Source of the DNA: Welwitschia mirabilis
Taxonomy: Eukaryota > Gnetophyta > Gnetopsida > Welwitschiales
Reading direction: 5' to 3'
NCBI GenBank assembly: GCA_051453625.1
Contig: JBOZIK010000001.1
Span: forward strand, 267,780,882 to 267,844,881
DNA length: 64,000 nucleotides
Positions 9,881-21,590 of this stretch are shown one piece after another. A program made the translations under genes and the position numbers. The notes under the pieces were generated by a model. It worked only from the letters and a program-made list of their open reading frames with translations, did not search any database and was not told the origin of the DNA. Each line of letters begins with the position of its first letter. Within the stretch, counting starts at the first letter, position 1.

Positions 9881-11426
9881 ATCCTGTAATGATTTTCATT
9901 ATATAATGAATATAATTAAATTAATTAACTTATATAATTCTCTTAACTAAGAGAAACATCTTTGCTTTAACATTATTTAAATAGTTTCTTAGCTAGATAC
10001 TTTGATTGAGTTATTTTATTATTTGATCATTTACTAACTTGGATGTGTATTAGATTTTACATAAGTTTTCATCAAAGTAATTTTTTATTTTAGGAGCTTA
10101 AAATAATAAAGATTGGACATTAGTCAATTAAGACATGCTAATATCTATGAACTTCAATATCTGTGAGGACTTCTGCTTAAGTACTAGTTATGTTAAATCA
10201 AATCCTAATTTATAATTTTATTCTTAGTTAGTTTATCATTTTAATGATCAATAAATATTATAAAAAGGGAATCATATTCTATTTTAAAAAAAAACACTTT
10301 GAACATAAAATAAAAATAAAGAAAAGATAAAAGAAAAAAATAAAATATCTAAATAAATTTCACAATGTCCTACCACTAGCATACTAAGGTAAACTTTCCT
10401 AAAAAGGACCTTTTATAGTATGATATGATAATTATGGAAACTTCACAAAAGTTTTGGTTAGCCATGATCTAGTATAAATTTGTGGGTCCTTACTCTTTTA
10501 GTAGTAATTAAACTCCCCTCGTCATGATGCATGATGTTTTTTAACATGTGATTAACTTGATTTCCATAAATTTGAAGCCATAACTTCAAGAACATGATAG
10601 AACATATTGATCATTAGAAGATATATTAGCTAAAGTTTATTAGTTTTTAGTAACTAATTAGATTGATTTTAGTATTAACATTGTATTAATACTTAAAAAA
10701 ATCATTTGACATTACTAAAATCATTTTTCATATCACATGAAGCTTATTATGATTTAGCATTAAATCATGCATCTTTACTATCAAGTAGTTCTATGATCAA
10801 AATTTTTGAATTTAGTTAGGTCAATATTTGGGTAAAATAGTTAATCTTCTCCATAAAATTTTTTATCCATTTGTATTTTTCATTTTCTTAACTATTTTTA
10901 CTTGGATGTATTAAAGCCATTACTGCATTTTACTCTCATTGTAAATAGGACATATAGCTTTTTAGCTTATCATTGACCTTCTATCACCCATACTCTTAAT
11001 TTCATCTTTCCTTATTTTAATTTTCATCTTATTTTTTCCTTTTCATTTTTGATTTTATTTTTCTTTCTTTATTTACATCCCTTGGTACTTTTAGATTATT
11101 TTTTTTATTATCACAAGTACAGTTGCTTAAAAATTTAGGACAAATTTATCTAATTTATGGGGATGAAATATTTAGAATCCTCAAAATATTGGATTTAATC
11201 AGAAGGAATTTAGTAAATTAAAATATGTTTTTTATAGATCTGAAATAATAAACTTTCAATTAAATACAAATCTTTTTTATGATGCTAAAGTAAAATATCT
11301 TTTTAATAGGCACTCCATATTTAATAATATAATATCTTTTTATCTTTAATTTTGATGTTTCATTCTTTTTAATTTGGCTTTCTTTTATCTTTTCTACTTT
11401 CTTTGTGAGGGACTAACAAATGCTTA
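9881..11426 (+). other. Long 3' non-coding region of gypsy 1
   Basis: No coding frame is readable. It is homologous in place to 21590-23127 of gypsy 2: both contain a TGGGTCCTTACT word followed by CTCCCCTCRTCATG (about 10490-10530 and 22087-22130), and both have an ATCTATGAACTT-like word near the start. The region is long for a 3' UTR but usual for Athila-type elements, which often carry a degenerate extra ORF here. Confidence 0.5.
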
Positions 11427-12560
11427 GTGGGGGCTATGTTGTGAGTCTAATTGGTAATATTTAACATCATATTTATAGTATGTTTTAGGCATATTTAACA
11501 AGTTTATAAGCTAAAGAGGAAGAATATAAAGCTCAATCAAGATGATTAAATAGAACACCAAATTCAAAGGTAATGGATCCTTTTGAACATATTTTACACT
11601 CTGTAAGTTTTCTAAAGAATCATGAATCCAATGTAGAATGATGAATGATGATCAACATGCTAAAACATAAAGAACATATTATTATCTACCTCATCATCTA
11701 AATAATAGTTAAGTAGACAACCAATAGATTCACTAAATAGAGAAATTAGGTTTCTATTAATAATTATCAACCCTATTATTCAGATGATACCCTAGAGGAT
11801 GATAGCCATTGAAGTAGTTAAATCATACATTGAAGATATCCCTAAAATATAATATAGTATACCATAAAATTAAGGATTTTTGGAAGACATAGCAATGTGT
11901 TAATTAATTTAGAAGCTATAATCGAGTTTAGGCAAATATTTGATTTTCATCAATATACTTGTAAAAGATGAAGGATGATTAGTTTCAATAGGAAAAAGCT
12001 TCATAAATTAAAAATAAAGTAAATTATGATGTAATAAAGTAGAAAAAGTCAAAGATAACTTATCAATCACCTAGTCATCTAGTTGACACTTGGGACCATA
12101 GCAAGATTATAAGAAACAAAACTTATAAATTAATAGCTGACAGTAATCCACCTAGTTATCTAAATGATACTCGAGTGAATAATAGTCATAAGGAATATAA
12201 AACAAACTCTATTGATTATGAAATTATTACTATGATACCATTGATCTGTTAAAAATCTTTAATAATCCTAATCATCATCTTAAATTCACAAATACCCCAT
12301 TGAGGTTCTTTATTTCTCATCTTTAGTGCATTGATTAGTTTTGTAATAATTAAGAAATCGATTAATCAAGAGATCCATCCTATTTTTAGAGAAGAAAATT
12401 TCTTACTATTAGGCTATGTCTCCTTCATTAAATAATTCATGCTTTATAAAAAGATGTAAATATTTTGATTAATAAAGTTATTGATTAAAGTATTCTTATC
12501 AAACTTCTTTCTTATATTCATTATAGTTTATGTTAATTACATTCAAGTAATAGTTATTTG
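11427..12560 (+). repeat. Polypurine tract and 3' LTR of gypsy 1
   Basis: AGTGGGGGCTA at 11427-11437 is a good polypurine tract, and the LTR begins TGTTGTGAGTC at 11437. The first 190 bases match the 5' copy. Further in are degenerate CATCTAGATGA-like words (around 11780, 12075 and 12155) like those in gypsy 2 and 3 LTRs, and a segment near 12330-12390 resembling their R region. The end is uncertain, and sequence to about 12790 may include a different, Copia-like LTR end. Confidence 0.5.
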
Positions 12561-12829
12561 TAATTGATATAGATTATGAAGGCCAACTTGGATGACAAAA
12601 CATTAGTCCACTTGGTTAGGATTTGCATTTAGGTTATATCCATTTTTAAATCTTGCATTTATTACATCATTACAATTTAATTCTAAAGTTAGATAAGGAA
12701 ATCAATTTATTTCTATACTTGTTGATTGAATTAATATTTTAGCTTTCTATTTAGAATCCCTCTCTAGAGTAGGACATTTATATTAACTCTTATAACATAG
12801 TCTGTCTTATGTGAATTTATTAAGAATTA

Positions 12830-13516
12830 TAAATATTAAAGATAAAGAATTCATTAAATGAAAATACAAAATTAATCACACAATTCACAAGCCAATAATG
12901 TATATGTTATTTTTATAATACATTTGATCATAATAACTTATCTTATAGATATAACAATTATTTTAAAAAGTTTATTAATATGAAATACTTTTACTTTATT
13001 CCTAAAAATAATATTATAATTGTAGATTGAGTAATGGAAAAGATCATATCTCTTGGTGATATTTTCTAAAATATATGATTTATTTCTAAATAATTACACC
13101 TTTATCGAATTTCAAAGAACTCTCTTTAGCATGTTTTTATAAATGTCATATTTTTTAAGTACTAGTATGAGCTAAAGAAATAGAGATATTGAACTTAGAT
13201 TTATATGATGATTACATTGTTATAACATGTCCTTTCTTATCTATAATATCTATGAGTGTGCTCTTTTTTTTTCTCTTTCACACTATCTTTGTAGCTAATA
13301 GCATACAAAAAAGGTAAATGTTTAAACTCATCTAAGAACTTTTATTTATGCAATTTACATCTTACATTAGAAAATATATTATGCTTAATCTTTTTAGTAG
13401 TGCATTTTGTCTTAAACTTTATTGTAAATGATGTTCTCCAACTTTGAGTACTTAAACATTTTATAAATCTTCAATGTGATTTTCTAGAATATCTATTCCT
13501 ATTACATTTTTATTGA
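12830..13516. other. Unassigned AT-rich stretch left of copia C
   Basis: No gene or repeat copy recognised. It runs up to the 10-bp direct repeat that flanks copia C at 13517-13526, so it was part of the locus into which copia C inserted. Confidence 0.4.
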
Positions 13517-13526
13517 ATATGTACAT

Positions 13527-15101
13527 TGAAGATCATTGAACTCATAGGGGAGGCGTGAATACATTCTACGAAATAAAAGTTTTAACTAATAAAAAAAAGA
13601 AAAAGCTCAATAATAAACATCTCATCAACATAATTTGATTCCCTAACCTAGGTACATCCACACATAAAGTGTAGCTTTCTCTCACACCTCTCAATATTCT
13701 TTTAGCCTATAAGAAAATAGTGGTTTTTTAATAGACTGCCAACCTTATAATAATGAGAGTCTTCTTGCAATGTAGTACTCTATTCCCCTTAGGGAAATAG
13801 TGGTTTTCTAATGTACCACAGATCTTACGACAATGAGAGCCTCCTCACAAGGTGCATTCTCTTCCCCTCAGGAAATAGTGGTTTTATGGTGCACCACCAA
13901 ACTTAGAATAATGAGATTTTCTTTGTGAGGTAATACTATCTTCCCCTTAGGGAAACAATGATTTTCTAGGTTACCACTAATCTTATAATAATGCAAGTCC
14001 TTAGAGTCACAATCTTAAAGCAGATCCATATAAGGATTGCCTTACAATGAATTTGATAATATAAGAATGGACTTAAAATAATATTTAAAAATAAGATAGT
14101 CCAATAATGTAAGATCAAAAAATACAATACAACAAAAAGTTCAAAAGATGTAAATTTAAAGAATACTTAAGTTCCTTATTGTTGATTTTATCACAAGTGA
14201 AAGCAAATAATATGGTAATGAGGGATTTAAGAACAAGAAATGTAAGCTTTGAAAGATCCTTTGGTTCATTGATCATTTTTAAGAAGTTTTAATTAACTAT
14301 GCATTTATTTTCTTTATGTTAGATTCATTTATCATACGCATTTAAAGTATTTAATCATTGAGGTACCCAAGAATTTGTAATTTATTCTATGAAATCATGC
14401 CTTTCTACCATTGAAGAAAAACTAGTTGTTTAACCTCAAAGAGTATCTATTTAAACTTTTTAACCATCATGCACTGGATAAAAAATATTTAGATATTATG
14501 CATACATATTTGTTTTTAATCAATGTGAGATTTGACCCAAGGAATCTTTAAATTTATAAATATCTATAACATTTAGACATCTTCACCTAGTAGACATCTT
14601 TAGAGAACTTGCTCAAAAAATGATGAAAATTGGTTTGTATAATCTTTAGATATTTGAGATCATAAATCCATGATAAAAGCATTGACAGATCATCTAAAAC
14701 ATAAATTATTAGTCATAAAAGAAAATAATTCTATTACTTGTTTTAGTTAAGTATAAATGTTTCAATCATGTAGATGTCTTTATGAGTATTAGGTTTAACT
14801 TTTAGCATCATTGATGAGATAGGCATCTTTAATCTATGCTCTAAAATCTGATATATTATAGATGTCTTTAAGATGTAGATGTATTCATCATAGATGTCTT
14901 AACATGTCTAGTTGTCTTTCATTTTGTAAACATTTTAGACAATTGACCTTTCACTTTCAATTCTAAGACTTTTCATGAGACATCGTCTTTGAAGATCCAT
15001 CATTGACTTGTGCTTATTATGATGTAATTTTCTTTGTAATGATCTATATACATAATGATATAAAATATTTGACAAGTAAATAATTAAAACAAAATATAAC
15101 A
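13527..15101 (-). repeat. 3' LTR of copia C (minus strand)
   Basis: It aligns with 25943-27556 across its length, perhaps three quarters to four fifths identical by eye. On the minus strand it starts TGTTATATTTTG just after the purine tract AAAAAGGAGGAGAT (15102-15117) and ends at GATCTTCA. It contains an 80-bp tandem array (13715-14030) and many GATGTCT/AGACATC words (about 14570-14930). Confidence 0.8.
13715..14030 (-). repeat. About 80-bp tandem repeat, four units, in copia C 3' LTR
   Basis: Units begin AAATAGTGGTTTT or similar at 13715, 13795, 13873 and 13953 (periods 80, 78 and 80). Each holds a CACCA-like word, a TTATAATAATGAGAG-like word and CCCCTTAGG. Units differ from each other by many substitutions. 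Confidence 0.85.
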
Positions 15102-16289
15102 ATAATCTCCTCCTTTTTGATGATATGTAAAACTTAGCAAATATCAATAATATAATCTTGTTTAATCAATTAAAATTAAATATTCATGCTCAAGGTAGAA
15201 AGGTGTATATACATTTAAAGATAATTTTGCAATGGTATCAGGAAAAAAACATGATATTAGCAACTTGAATAACCATGCAAAGTATAGAGTAAGAATGACA
15301 TCAAGATATTAAATAATTTCATTTAAGAATATTAACAATTGATTAAGTAAGTTATGCTAATAGTACCATACCAATAATAAAATTAAAGCATAAAAATAAA
15401 TTATATGCTAGTAATATATAATAAAAAATATGCTCATAACAATGTGCTAATAAAAATCAGAGCATAACATTAAGATATGATAATGTTTCTGTAGGAAATA
15501 ATATTAAGAATGACAGTGTCAATACAAAACTATATCAAATAATATCAATGGAAATAAGAGAAACATAATAACAATGTATGCCAAATATCATGAGTAATCA
15601 TCAATGAATAATAAAATTACTTATGGATCTAATACAACATCTCATAGACAAGTATCCCATGCCCAATGGGATGTTCTAAAGCTGAAAACTAATATGCCTA
15701 ACTAAATGCAACTAAATTATCACTAATTTGCTAAAAATTCTTCCCTTTTCTAAATAGCAGAGGAAAGAATCTAATCAATGAGAGTAGAGTCACCTATATA
15801 ATGTATGCCTTCACCTTCTTCATTACTATTGTCGTCACTATCATGGGTGGTGGAGGTTTGTTTGGTAAAGGATGAGAAGGAAGTGAGTGATGAAATATAG
15901 CACTTCCTAGAAGGACATTATGATGTCTTACCTAGACCCTCATCAGAGTGATGAACATTTCAAAGAAGCTAGTTGTGGCTAACTCTATGAAGGATGGAGG
16001 TAATTAAATGGTAGAAAGTGATGGCATCTGAATAAACTCAGTGTGAGATAATAGTGATAATGATATATGTAATGGAAGTGGAAAGGGAAGGTATGATCAT
16101 GAAGAGGGCCTAGGAGATGGTTGTGGTTTGGTGAGATGATAAACTAGAATTTTGTGATATGGATAGTAAAAGATAAGAGGTTATACATCTAATCTCTCAG
16201 ACTTTATCTTCTACTGCTACCTCTACTATGAGGGTTGTAAAGCCTATTGCTCCTCCTACACCTATGCCTTCATGGAAGACTAGTACTTT
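15102..16289 (-). other. 3' untranslated region of copia C with polypurine tract
   Basis: AT-rich and non-coding as far as I can read, between the end of ORF3 and the 3' LTR on the minus strand. The purine tract next to the LTR is at 15102-15117 (plus-strand complement ATCTCCTCCTTTTT). The plus-strand open frames opposite ORF3 are antisense shadows. Confidence 0.5.
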
Positions 16290-17455
16290 CCCTAAGATTG
16301 TGCCTCATATCCTAATGATTCCTTTGTAGAATCACTATCATTAGCTCTACTAGAGTCATAACCCATGTTATGTAGAGTTGTAGGTTTTACTTCTTCTTTT
16401 ATTTCCTCCTCTGAATCTGACCATGTGAGAGTGCTCATGGATTCCCAAATTTCTACTAGTGTCTTACCTTCACTAGCTATTTTGGACCTATGTTTTTTTA
16501 TCATCATTAAATTTTTATCAATTTTATCCATCATTTTAGCCATTGCCTTTAATTCCTTTTTTAATAATGAATAACTATAAGTAGTAGTAGTATACAATCT
16601 CTAAAATTATGAAGATCTCCTACTTATGCCTTACTTAGATGCACTATCACTTTCTATTTCTTACTAAATTTGGCTAAGTATTTCTTATTATAACTATATT
16701 TATCTATGATAACTTTAGTACTACTAATGATAAAATATAAAAGAAAAGAATAACTGAAGATATATTTCTTATAAAATATTGAGATAATATACATACACAA
16801 TATGGAGAACCCAAATCTAACTTTAAGCCAGTAAGTAAATTAAAAATAATAAAGGTTTGAATTAGTTCATAATAACTGTAACTACCTTCTCTAATCAAAA
16901 TGTTGTAAAACATGATTAAACTAAGAATTGAAGCACCTAAAATCATTCTCTTAATTCTATATTTTTCACAAAATTCTTTCTAGTGTGCCTAAAAAAAACA
17001 TTACTCATATTTTATCATAACACATTTACAACTCTAGAAGTAAAAATATCTTTAAATAAATGTACATAAAACTAAGGATGATTCAAATCATCTATGCTAG
17101 GTAGTGAATTGATGAAACTAATAATAATATGCAATAATATACCTCTAACTTGAGTTTAAAAGGCACTTGTGCTGTCATTGATTTTGTGAAAGTTGGTATA
17201 GAACTCTTTATCCATAGGATCTAGAATACTCTAGTTCAACTAGATGATCATTTTCCAATGAATTCCTACCAAATGCCTTTGAAATTTAAGGGTTTTTTAT
17301 ACTATAATAAAATTTCTTATCCATTTTTCATATCTTTTAGTAGCTGCCTCATGATAGAACTCAGGCTCATACTATGATTTTTGAGGCTCTAAAGCTTGTT
17401 ATTTATCTCTTGAAGTATTTCCTAACTTTATTTTAACCATTTTTACAATAGGTAT
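16290..17455 (-). pseudogene. ORF3 of copia C (plant transposon protein-like), decayed
   Basis: Read on the minus strand it starts near 17440 with MVKIKLGNTSRDK and continues with EFYHEAATKRYEKWIRNF. At 16946-16704 an open stretch contains LSLIMFYNILIREGSYSYYE, which matches in place the MFYCN motif of ORF3 in copia A (1537) and B (43832). The last open stretch, 16597-16292, is a lysine-rich coiled-coil-like segment (LKKELKAMAKMMDKIDKN) followed by an acidic Ser/Glu tail. Frameshifts separate the pieces. Its place between pol and the 3' LTR is that of the SIRE extra ORF. Function unknown. Confidence 0.6.
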
Positions 17456-17689
17456 GAAGAATATGAATAAAAAGCTTAACTAAATACAATAAATAATGAA
17501 AATGCACACCTATGCAAAGAAAACCTTGATTTTGCTCACTATGAATATATCTCAGAAATTCAAAATGTCTTGGTAATAAAATTTGAGAAAATGAGATCTA
17601 AGAAATATTCTAAGAGAGACACCTATTGAATGAAGAATTAAAAATTATATTTTATGGTTTCTTTTCCAGATAAAAAGGGTCAAAATCCT

Positions 17690-17990
17690 AGCTTTTTTAT
17701 GCATTTTATTTTTGCATTAGTATAGTTAAGATGTCCACCTAATGAAAGATGTCTAAAACACAATTATAAAATATCTACAAACCTAAAGACATCTACTTTC
17801 AAAAGTTTTATAATATATTTTCTTACTATCAAGACATCTAAAAAATCTAAGATGTCTATTTTCAAAAATTAATAAGTGTACTTGACCTAAAAAGACATTT
17901 AAAAATCTCAAGATGTCTACTCTAAATATGTTTATAAATCTAAAGATATCTCTACAATAGACATCCACAAAATGGAAGACATTTGTAATG
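17690..17990 (-). repeat. GATGTC/GACATC motif block upstream of ORF3 in copia C
   Basis: About ten GATGTCT, AGACATC or near-identical words occur in 300 bases (for example near 17728, 17746, 17788, 17837, 17855, 17897, 17914 and 17962). The same word is scattered through both LTRs of this element. The block lies directly upstream of ORF3 on the minus strand. A minus-strand open frame of 61 codons here is probably accidental. Confidence 0.65.
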
Positions 17991-18204
17991 AAAGTTCTAG
18001 AAGCATTAAAATATTCTATGTTGTGATTAATCCTTCTTGTATGTTTTATAGATTTTAATATCTATCAATATAGAAGGTCCTCTTACCATTTTTCTTTTAA
18101 TTAATTCCTCATTTTCATGTTAACTCTTTTTGTGTTAATGCTTTACTTCTCATGTTTTACATAATAAACACTTAGTTTTATTGTTAGAAGTATCTTAAAA
18201 AGTA

Positions 18205-18207
<3 letters not shown>

Positions 18208-18244
<37 letters not shown>
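18208..18244. repeat. (AT)n microsatellite
   Basis: Pure alternating AT/TA for 37 bases, inside the decayed pol region of copia C. Confidence 0.95.
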
Positions 18245-18245
<1 letters not shown>

Positions 18246-18369
18246 CTTTGTTATAAAAAAAAATAAAGTTTTAGTGTAATTTTTCTCTCTAATAATAAAA
18301 ATATATATTATAAGTATAATTGAAAAATTTATATCATTAAGTTAACTTACACTTAATATATTATCTTAA

Positions 18370-18600
18370 AAACCTTTTATAAATAATACATTATTTACCT
18401 CTAGTTGATTTTCTTCTCTAATAATACCAATACCTTTAATTGATTCTTTTGTGTTATCTTCAAAGATTACAAATACTTTGTCTTATTCTTCTAATATGGT
18501 GAAGCTAGATTCATCTCCAATCATGTATCTTGAGCATTCACTATTAATTCACCAAGTATGATCCTTTACTATTCTAAGTGAAATTTATGCTAAAAGTGCT
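18370..18600 (-). pseudogene. pol: Copia protease relic of copia C
   Basis: On the minus strand the sequence reads CSRYMIGDESSFTILEE, then VIFEDNTKESIKGIGIIREE and VNNVLFIKGF. This is the conserved Copia aspartic-protease stretch that runs from the D-S-G active site to the L-K-H-N-L-L-S-I motif. The active-site residues are lost: the D-S-G position reads Asn-Ser-Glu, and W-Y-L has a stop. Gypsy 2 is inserted just upstream, at 18639/18640; the linker text WVLKEKPA between insertion point and protease matches the usual gag-protease junction. Confidence 0.75.
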
Positions 18601-18639
18601 GGTTTTTCTTTTAGCACCCATACTTTCCTTGGTTTGTAT

Positions 18640-19278
18640 TGCACTACTAATTTGTAGTTATTTGATGGGGTTTTATAAGCTATTTTATAGGACATTTACA
18701 TAGGTTTAGGTGCAATTCTAAGAACTTTGGATAATCAATAGCATATCTTCAAAATGTGTAATTATTAGCAATATTCAAGGCATTTAAGGAACATTCTGAT
18801 ATACAAAGCTTTAGAGGAAGATCAATTATAGAAATACTAGCTTCTTGTCATTTAAATGGATAAAGAAGACAGTTGTCCCCTTTTTCATCCTCATGAAAGG
18901 AAGGATGATGATAACATTTGATGCTAATGTATACTATTGAAGTAATACTAAGTCATGTTTTATAATGAGTTATTATCCCCTCCATCATCCAGATGACAAT
19001 CAAGACAACACTGATAATGTAATTAACTCTGATAGCTAATCTTTGACTATTTTATTTGTTTCTTTTCTGTAATCACATATTGTAGCACCTTTTGTTTATT
19101 GTTTTCTAATATATAAAGTTGTAAATTAGACCCTCTTTAACTCTTCTCTCCATCTTTGATGTGGCAAAAATTCTCATGATAGGAGATTAAAGGAAGGAAG
19201 ATCCATCTCGAGAGTTGTAGAAAGATGTTTTCTTCGTGGAGGGTTATGAATCTTTCAATAAATCTTGACTATTTTGTA
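18640..19278 (+). repeat. 5' LTR of gypsy 2 (cut by the assembly gap)
   Basis: It starts TGCACTACTAATTTG and matches the right LTR up to ATTTTGTA at the gap edge (right copy about 23777, gypsy 3 copy about 59768). A degenerate TATA box (TATATAAA, 19110-19117) aligns with TATAAATA in the right LTR at 23617-23624. The remaining about 430 bases of the LTR should lie inside the gap. Confidence 0.8.
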
Positions 19279-19378
19279 NNNNNNNNNNNNNNNNNNNNNN
19301 NNNNNNNNNNNNNNNNNNNNNNNNNNNNNNNNNNNNNNNNNNNNNNNNNNNNNNNNNNNNNNNNNNNNNNNNNNNNNN
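19279..19378. other. Assembly gap of 100 N
   Basis: Exactly 100 N, the usual placeholder for a gap of unknown size. Flanks align to gypsy 3 positions near 59768 and near 61716, so about 1.9 kb of LTR end, primer-binding site, leader and gag N-terminus is probably missing, or has been deleted from the element. Confidence 0.9.
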
Positions 19379-19990
19379 AGAAATATATTAAAATTATTTT
19401 AGATGTCAAATTCATAACTAAGAGAAATGTTATGCCAACTTGTAACTTATGTGAGGAAAATTATCACATTACCAAGGATTGTCCACTCTTACCAACATAC
19501 AAAAAGAAAATACATGAAGAATTTTGTGCCTTTAATTAAACATTTCCAAACTTTAGAAATTAAAATTAGGTACAACCTAGATCTAATACACATTTTCAAA
19601 CCAACTCTTAGACTTTTGAAAACCAATTCAAAAACTCAAACTTTTAACTAAGTCCATTAAATTTTCAACATCAAGATGATTATCTTCAAAACTCTATTGT
19701 TAACCTTACAAAATTACAAGAAAAATAAAATGCCAAATTGAAAACTCAGTAAACGTACTTTAAGAAATCATGTTATTAAACCAAAGACCTCATGGAACAT
19801 TAGCTACATAAGCTTTACCAAATCCTAATGAACTAAGAGAAAACTATAAAGTTATGATAAAAAGTGGAGAAGAAATAAACCCTCCTTCTTGTGAAGCATA
19901 AACCTTCCAAAATAACATTTAAGATGATGAGTAAGAAGAGGAAGACATTGAAACATTAGAAGATTATAACTTCCCTTTTCTTGGTAAAAA
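19379..19990 (+). pseudogene. gag: gag C-terminus with intact CCHC knuckle (gypsy 2)
   Basis: After the gap the frame reads KCEFI-like gag end and a complete zinc knuckle at 19441-19482: CNLCEENYHITKDC fits CX2CX4HX4C, followed by PLLPTYKKK. Gypsy 3 has the same knuckle with the last Cys changed to Tyr. The rest is Asn/Gln/Phe-rich and frameshifted, ending in acidic residues near 19930-19970. The N-terminal part is in the gap. Confidence 0.75.
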
Positions 19991-19999
19991 TAAAAGAAA

Positions 20000-20600
20000 A
20001 ATTCTTCACAAAAGCAGCTAGTGATCCCTTAGCTTGATAAGCTTAGCACTAATTCAACTTTCAATGAACATCTTAAAGCCTTGATGAAAAATGTAAGCAT
20101 AAACTTACCCTTTTGGATACTTTTACAACAAAATCTAGGTTACTCAAAACTATGGAAAGACTTAATAATAAGAAAACAAAAAAAAGTTATTCCTACTACA
20201 GTCTTTCTAGCACAATCCCTCATGAATTTAGTGTTACAAAAATCTCCCAAATTAGAGATCTAGGGGCAACAATAGTGAATGTCACATTAGAGGGAGACAA
20301 AAAGATTAGGAGAGCTTTAATTGACATAGGAGTGGGTATTAATATCATGCCACTACACATTTGCAAGAGATTTGGTTTAGAGAGGAGAATAAAGCCTACT
20401 TAGATTCTTTTAGAATTAGCAGATGCTTAAGTTAAGAAACCCTTACGAATCATCAAAGATTTAGTAATCCAAATTAAAGAGGATTGCTACCCAATAGATA
20501 TAATTGTCATAAAACTCAAACACAATAGAGGATAAGTGTCACCTAAGAAATAAAACATTTATAATTAGAGTCTTTGATGCAGTTGAAAAAGACCTGGGTG
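20000..20600 (+). pseudogene. pol: Athila-type aspartic protease (gypsy 2)
   Basis: The retroviral-type protease cleaves the polyprotein. An open stretch at 20113-20403 holds DLGATIVNVTLEGDKKIRRA and then the active-site region LIDIGVGINIMPLHICKRFG, with the catalytic Asp at 20323-20325 and the D-[LI]-G form used by Athila and Tat proteases. It continues past a TAG as ILLELADA, KKPLRIIKDLVIQIK. The conserved G-R-P-F-L region downstream is not readable. This is the best-kept active site of the three related copies, but upstream and downstream stops make the gene dead. Confidence 0.75.
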
Positions 20601-20608
20601 ATGATGAA

Positions 20609-21001
20609 ATGGACTTAGAAGATAAAATCAAACTAACTTTATTTCTTCAACATCATTCTCTTAAAGAAAGAGAGCCAATATTACATGAGCCTACATTTTA
20701 TGATGACTCACTTGAGTTTAAAAATTTAAAAGCCATTGATACATTTGACTATGAGCATAAATTTTTAGATCAAAATAAAAAAGAAATGAAACCCTTAGAT
20801 TGTAATGAAGTCCAACTCTTAAACTCATACCTTAAGGGAGATTATCCACTGTATGAGACAAAAATTAAAAATCATAATTTAAAGTTGAATCTGAAAAATC
20901 TTTATAGTGGGCTAAAACATATTTTTCTTTATAAAGATCAAAATAAAACTCTTATGATTAATGAAAATATTTTACGAGAGTCAACATTAATTCCCCTTTA
21001 A
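20609..21001 (+). pseudogene. pol: Protease-RT linker and RT N-terminus (gypsy 2)
   Basis: This is the longest clean frame in this element (130 codons, complete to TAA). It begins DLEDKIKLTLFLQHHSL, is acidic in the middle, and ends with LKNLYSGLKHIFLYKDQNKT and LMINENIL. The end corresponds to the L-P-x-H-L-K-Y-x-F-L-G segment that opens the Gypsy RT domain. The same frame with the same end occurs in gypsy 3 (63000-63357). The RT palm and fingers with the Y-x-D-D box never follow. Confidence 0.65.
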
Positions 21002-21482
21002 CTTTCAAAATTCATGCTTTTATGTACTCTTATAAAGTTTTATCTGTTATCCCTCTATTCCTCCAATTAATTTTACTTAAAAAATTGTTGTATACCTTTT
21101 ATGTTCATCTATTGGTAAAAATTTGATTTGGGCCTTATTTCTCTAAATGAATGCAATATCTTTAGACCATTAAAATAGATCCTTTCTTTTTTTCTTTTTA
21201 ATAAAAGTGGTAAATAGATTTTAATATTTGAATAAAATTTGCTTGCTTTGGTGTTTCTTTTTTATTCTTATAATGTTGGCTTTAATTTTATTTTTAGCTT
21301 TTGGTTTTCTATGTGTATCGTCCCTTCTGTCATCCCCATAACAGTCAAGATGATAGTCTTTATTTTTATTTTATGCCTTCAGTTTTCTACTAGATTTCTA
21401 TTTTCTATTTTTATTTTTTAATCTTTTTTGTCCTCTCTGTCATATGGACAATAATAAGGATGACTATTAATTATTTTTCATT
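21002..21482 (+). other. Non-coding stretch at the pol deletion of gypsy 2
   Basis: T-rich sequence between the RT N-terminus and the integrase C-terminus. Its first 250 bases match 63360-63620 of gypsy 3. The rest resembles the leader of gypsy 3, including TTTCTATTTTCTATTTTT and two degenerate CATCC-CATGA words (about 21330 and 21440). The 60-codon open frame at 21239 is hydrophobic by chance of T-richness. Confidence 0.5.
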
Positions 21483-21590
21483 TGGTTTTCTATTATTTTG
21501 AGAAAATACAGTCTGATGGCTCTGTTGAGATTTCTGATTTAATCACTTAAGAAATTTAGAAAGCTAATGGGAAAAGGCTAAAAATATACA
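21483..21590 (+). pseudogene. pol: Integrase C-terminal tail (gypsy 2)
   Basis: The frame reads EKIQSDGSVEISDLIT and, after a TAA, KANGKRLKIY. This is the conserved end of Gypsy integrase in Athila and Tat elements (N-G-x-V-E-I ... F-K-V-N-G-x-R-L-K). The equivalent tails are at about 9790 in gypsy 1 and 63690 in gypsy 3. Confidence 0.75.

Larger units (their letters stand above)
6912..12560 (+). mobile_element. Gypsy 1: Athila-like Ty3/Gypsy element with internal deletion
   Basis: Two related terminal segments, 6912-7106 and from 11437, both begin TGTTGYRAGTCTAATT and stay similar for about 190 bases. Between them lie a T-rich leader, gag, an RNase H tail, integrase, a long non-coding 3' region and a polypurine tract at 11427-11434. 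Zinc knuckle, protease and RT are missing. The right boundary is not resolved: Athila-type similarity fades after about 12.4 kb, and a Copia-like LTR end (CCCTCTCTAGAG) appears at about 12760. No target duplication could be identified. Confidence 0.7.

Noticed and set aside
13715-14030. 80-bp repeats considered as a CRISPR-like array
   Set aside because: Units are contiguous, diverged, without spacers, lie inside plant LTRs and occur in both LTR copies.
16365-16574. 69-codon plus-strand frame
   Set aside because: Antisense shadow of the ORF3 C-terminus of copia C.
19225-19539. 104-codon open frame
   Set aside because: It only stays open because it crosses the 100-N gap; left part is LTR, right part is gag.
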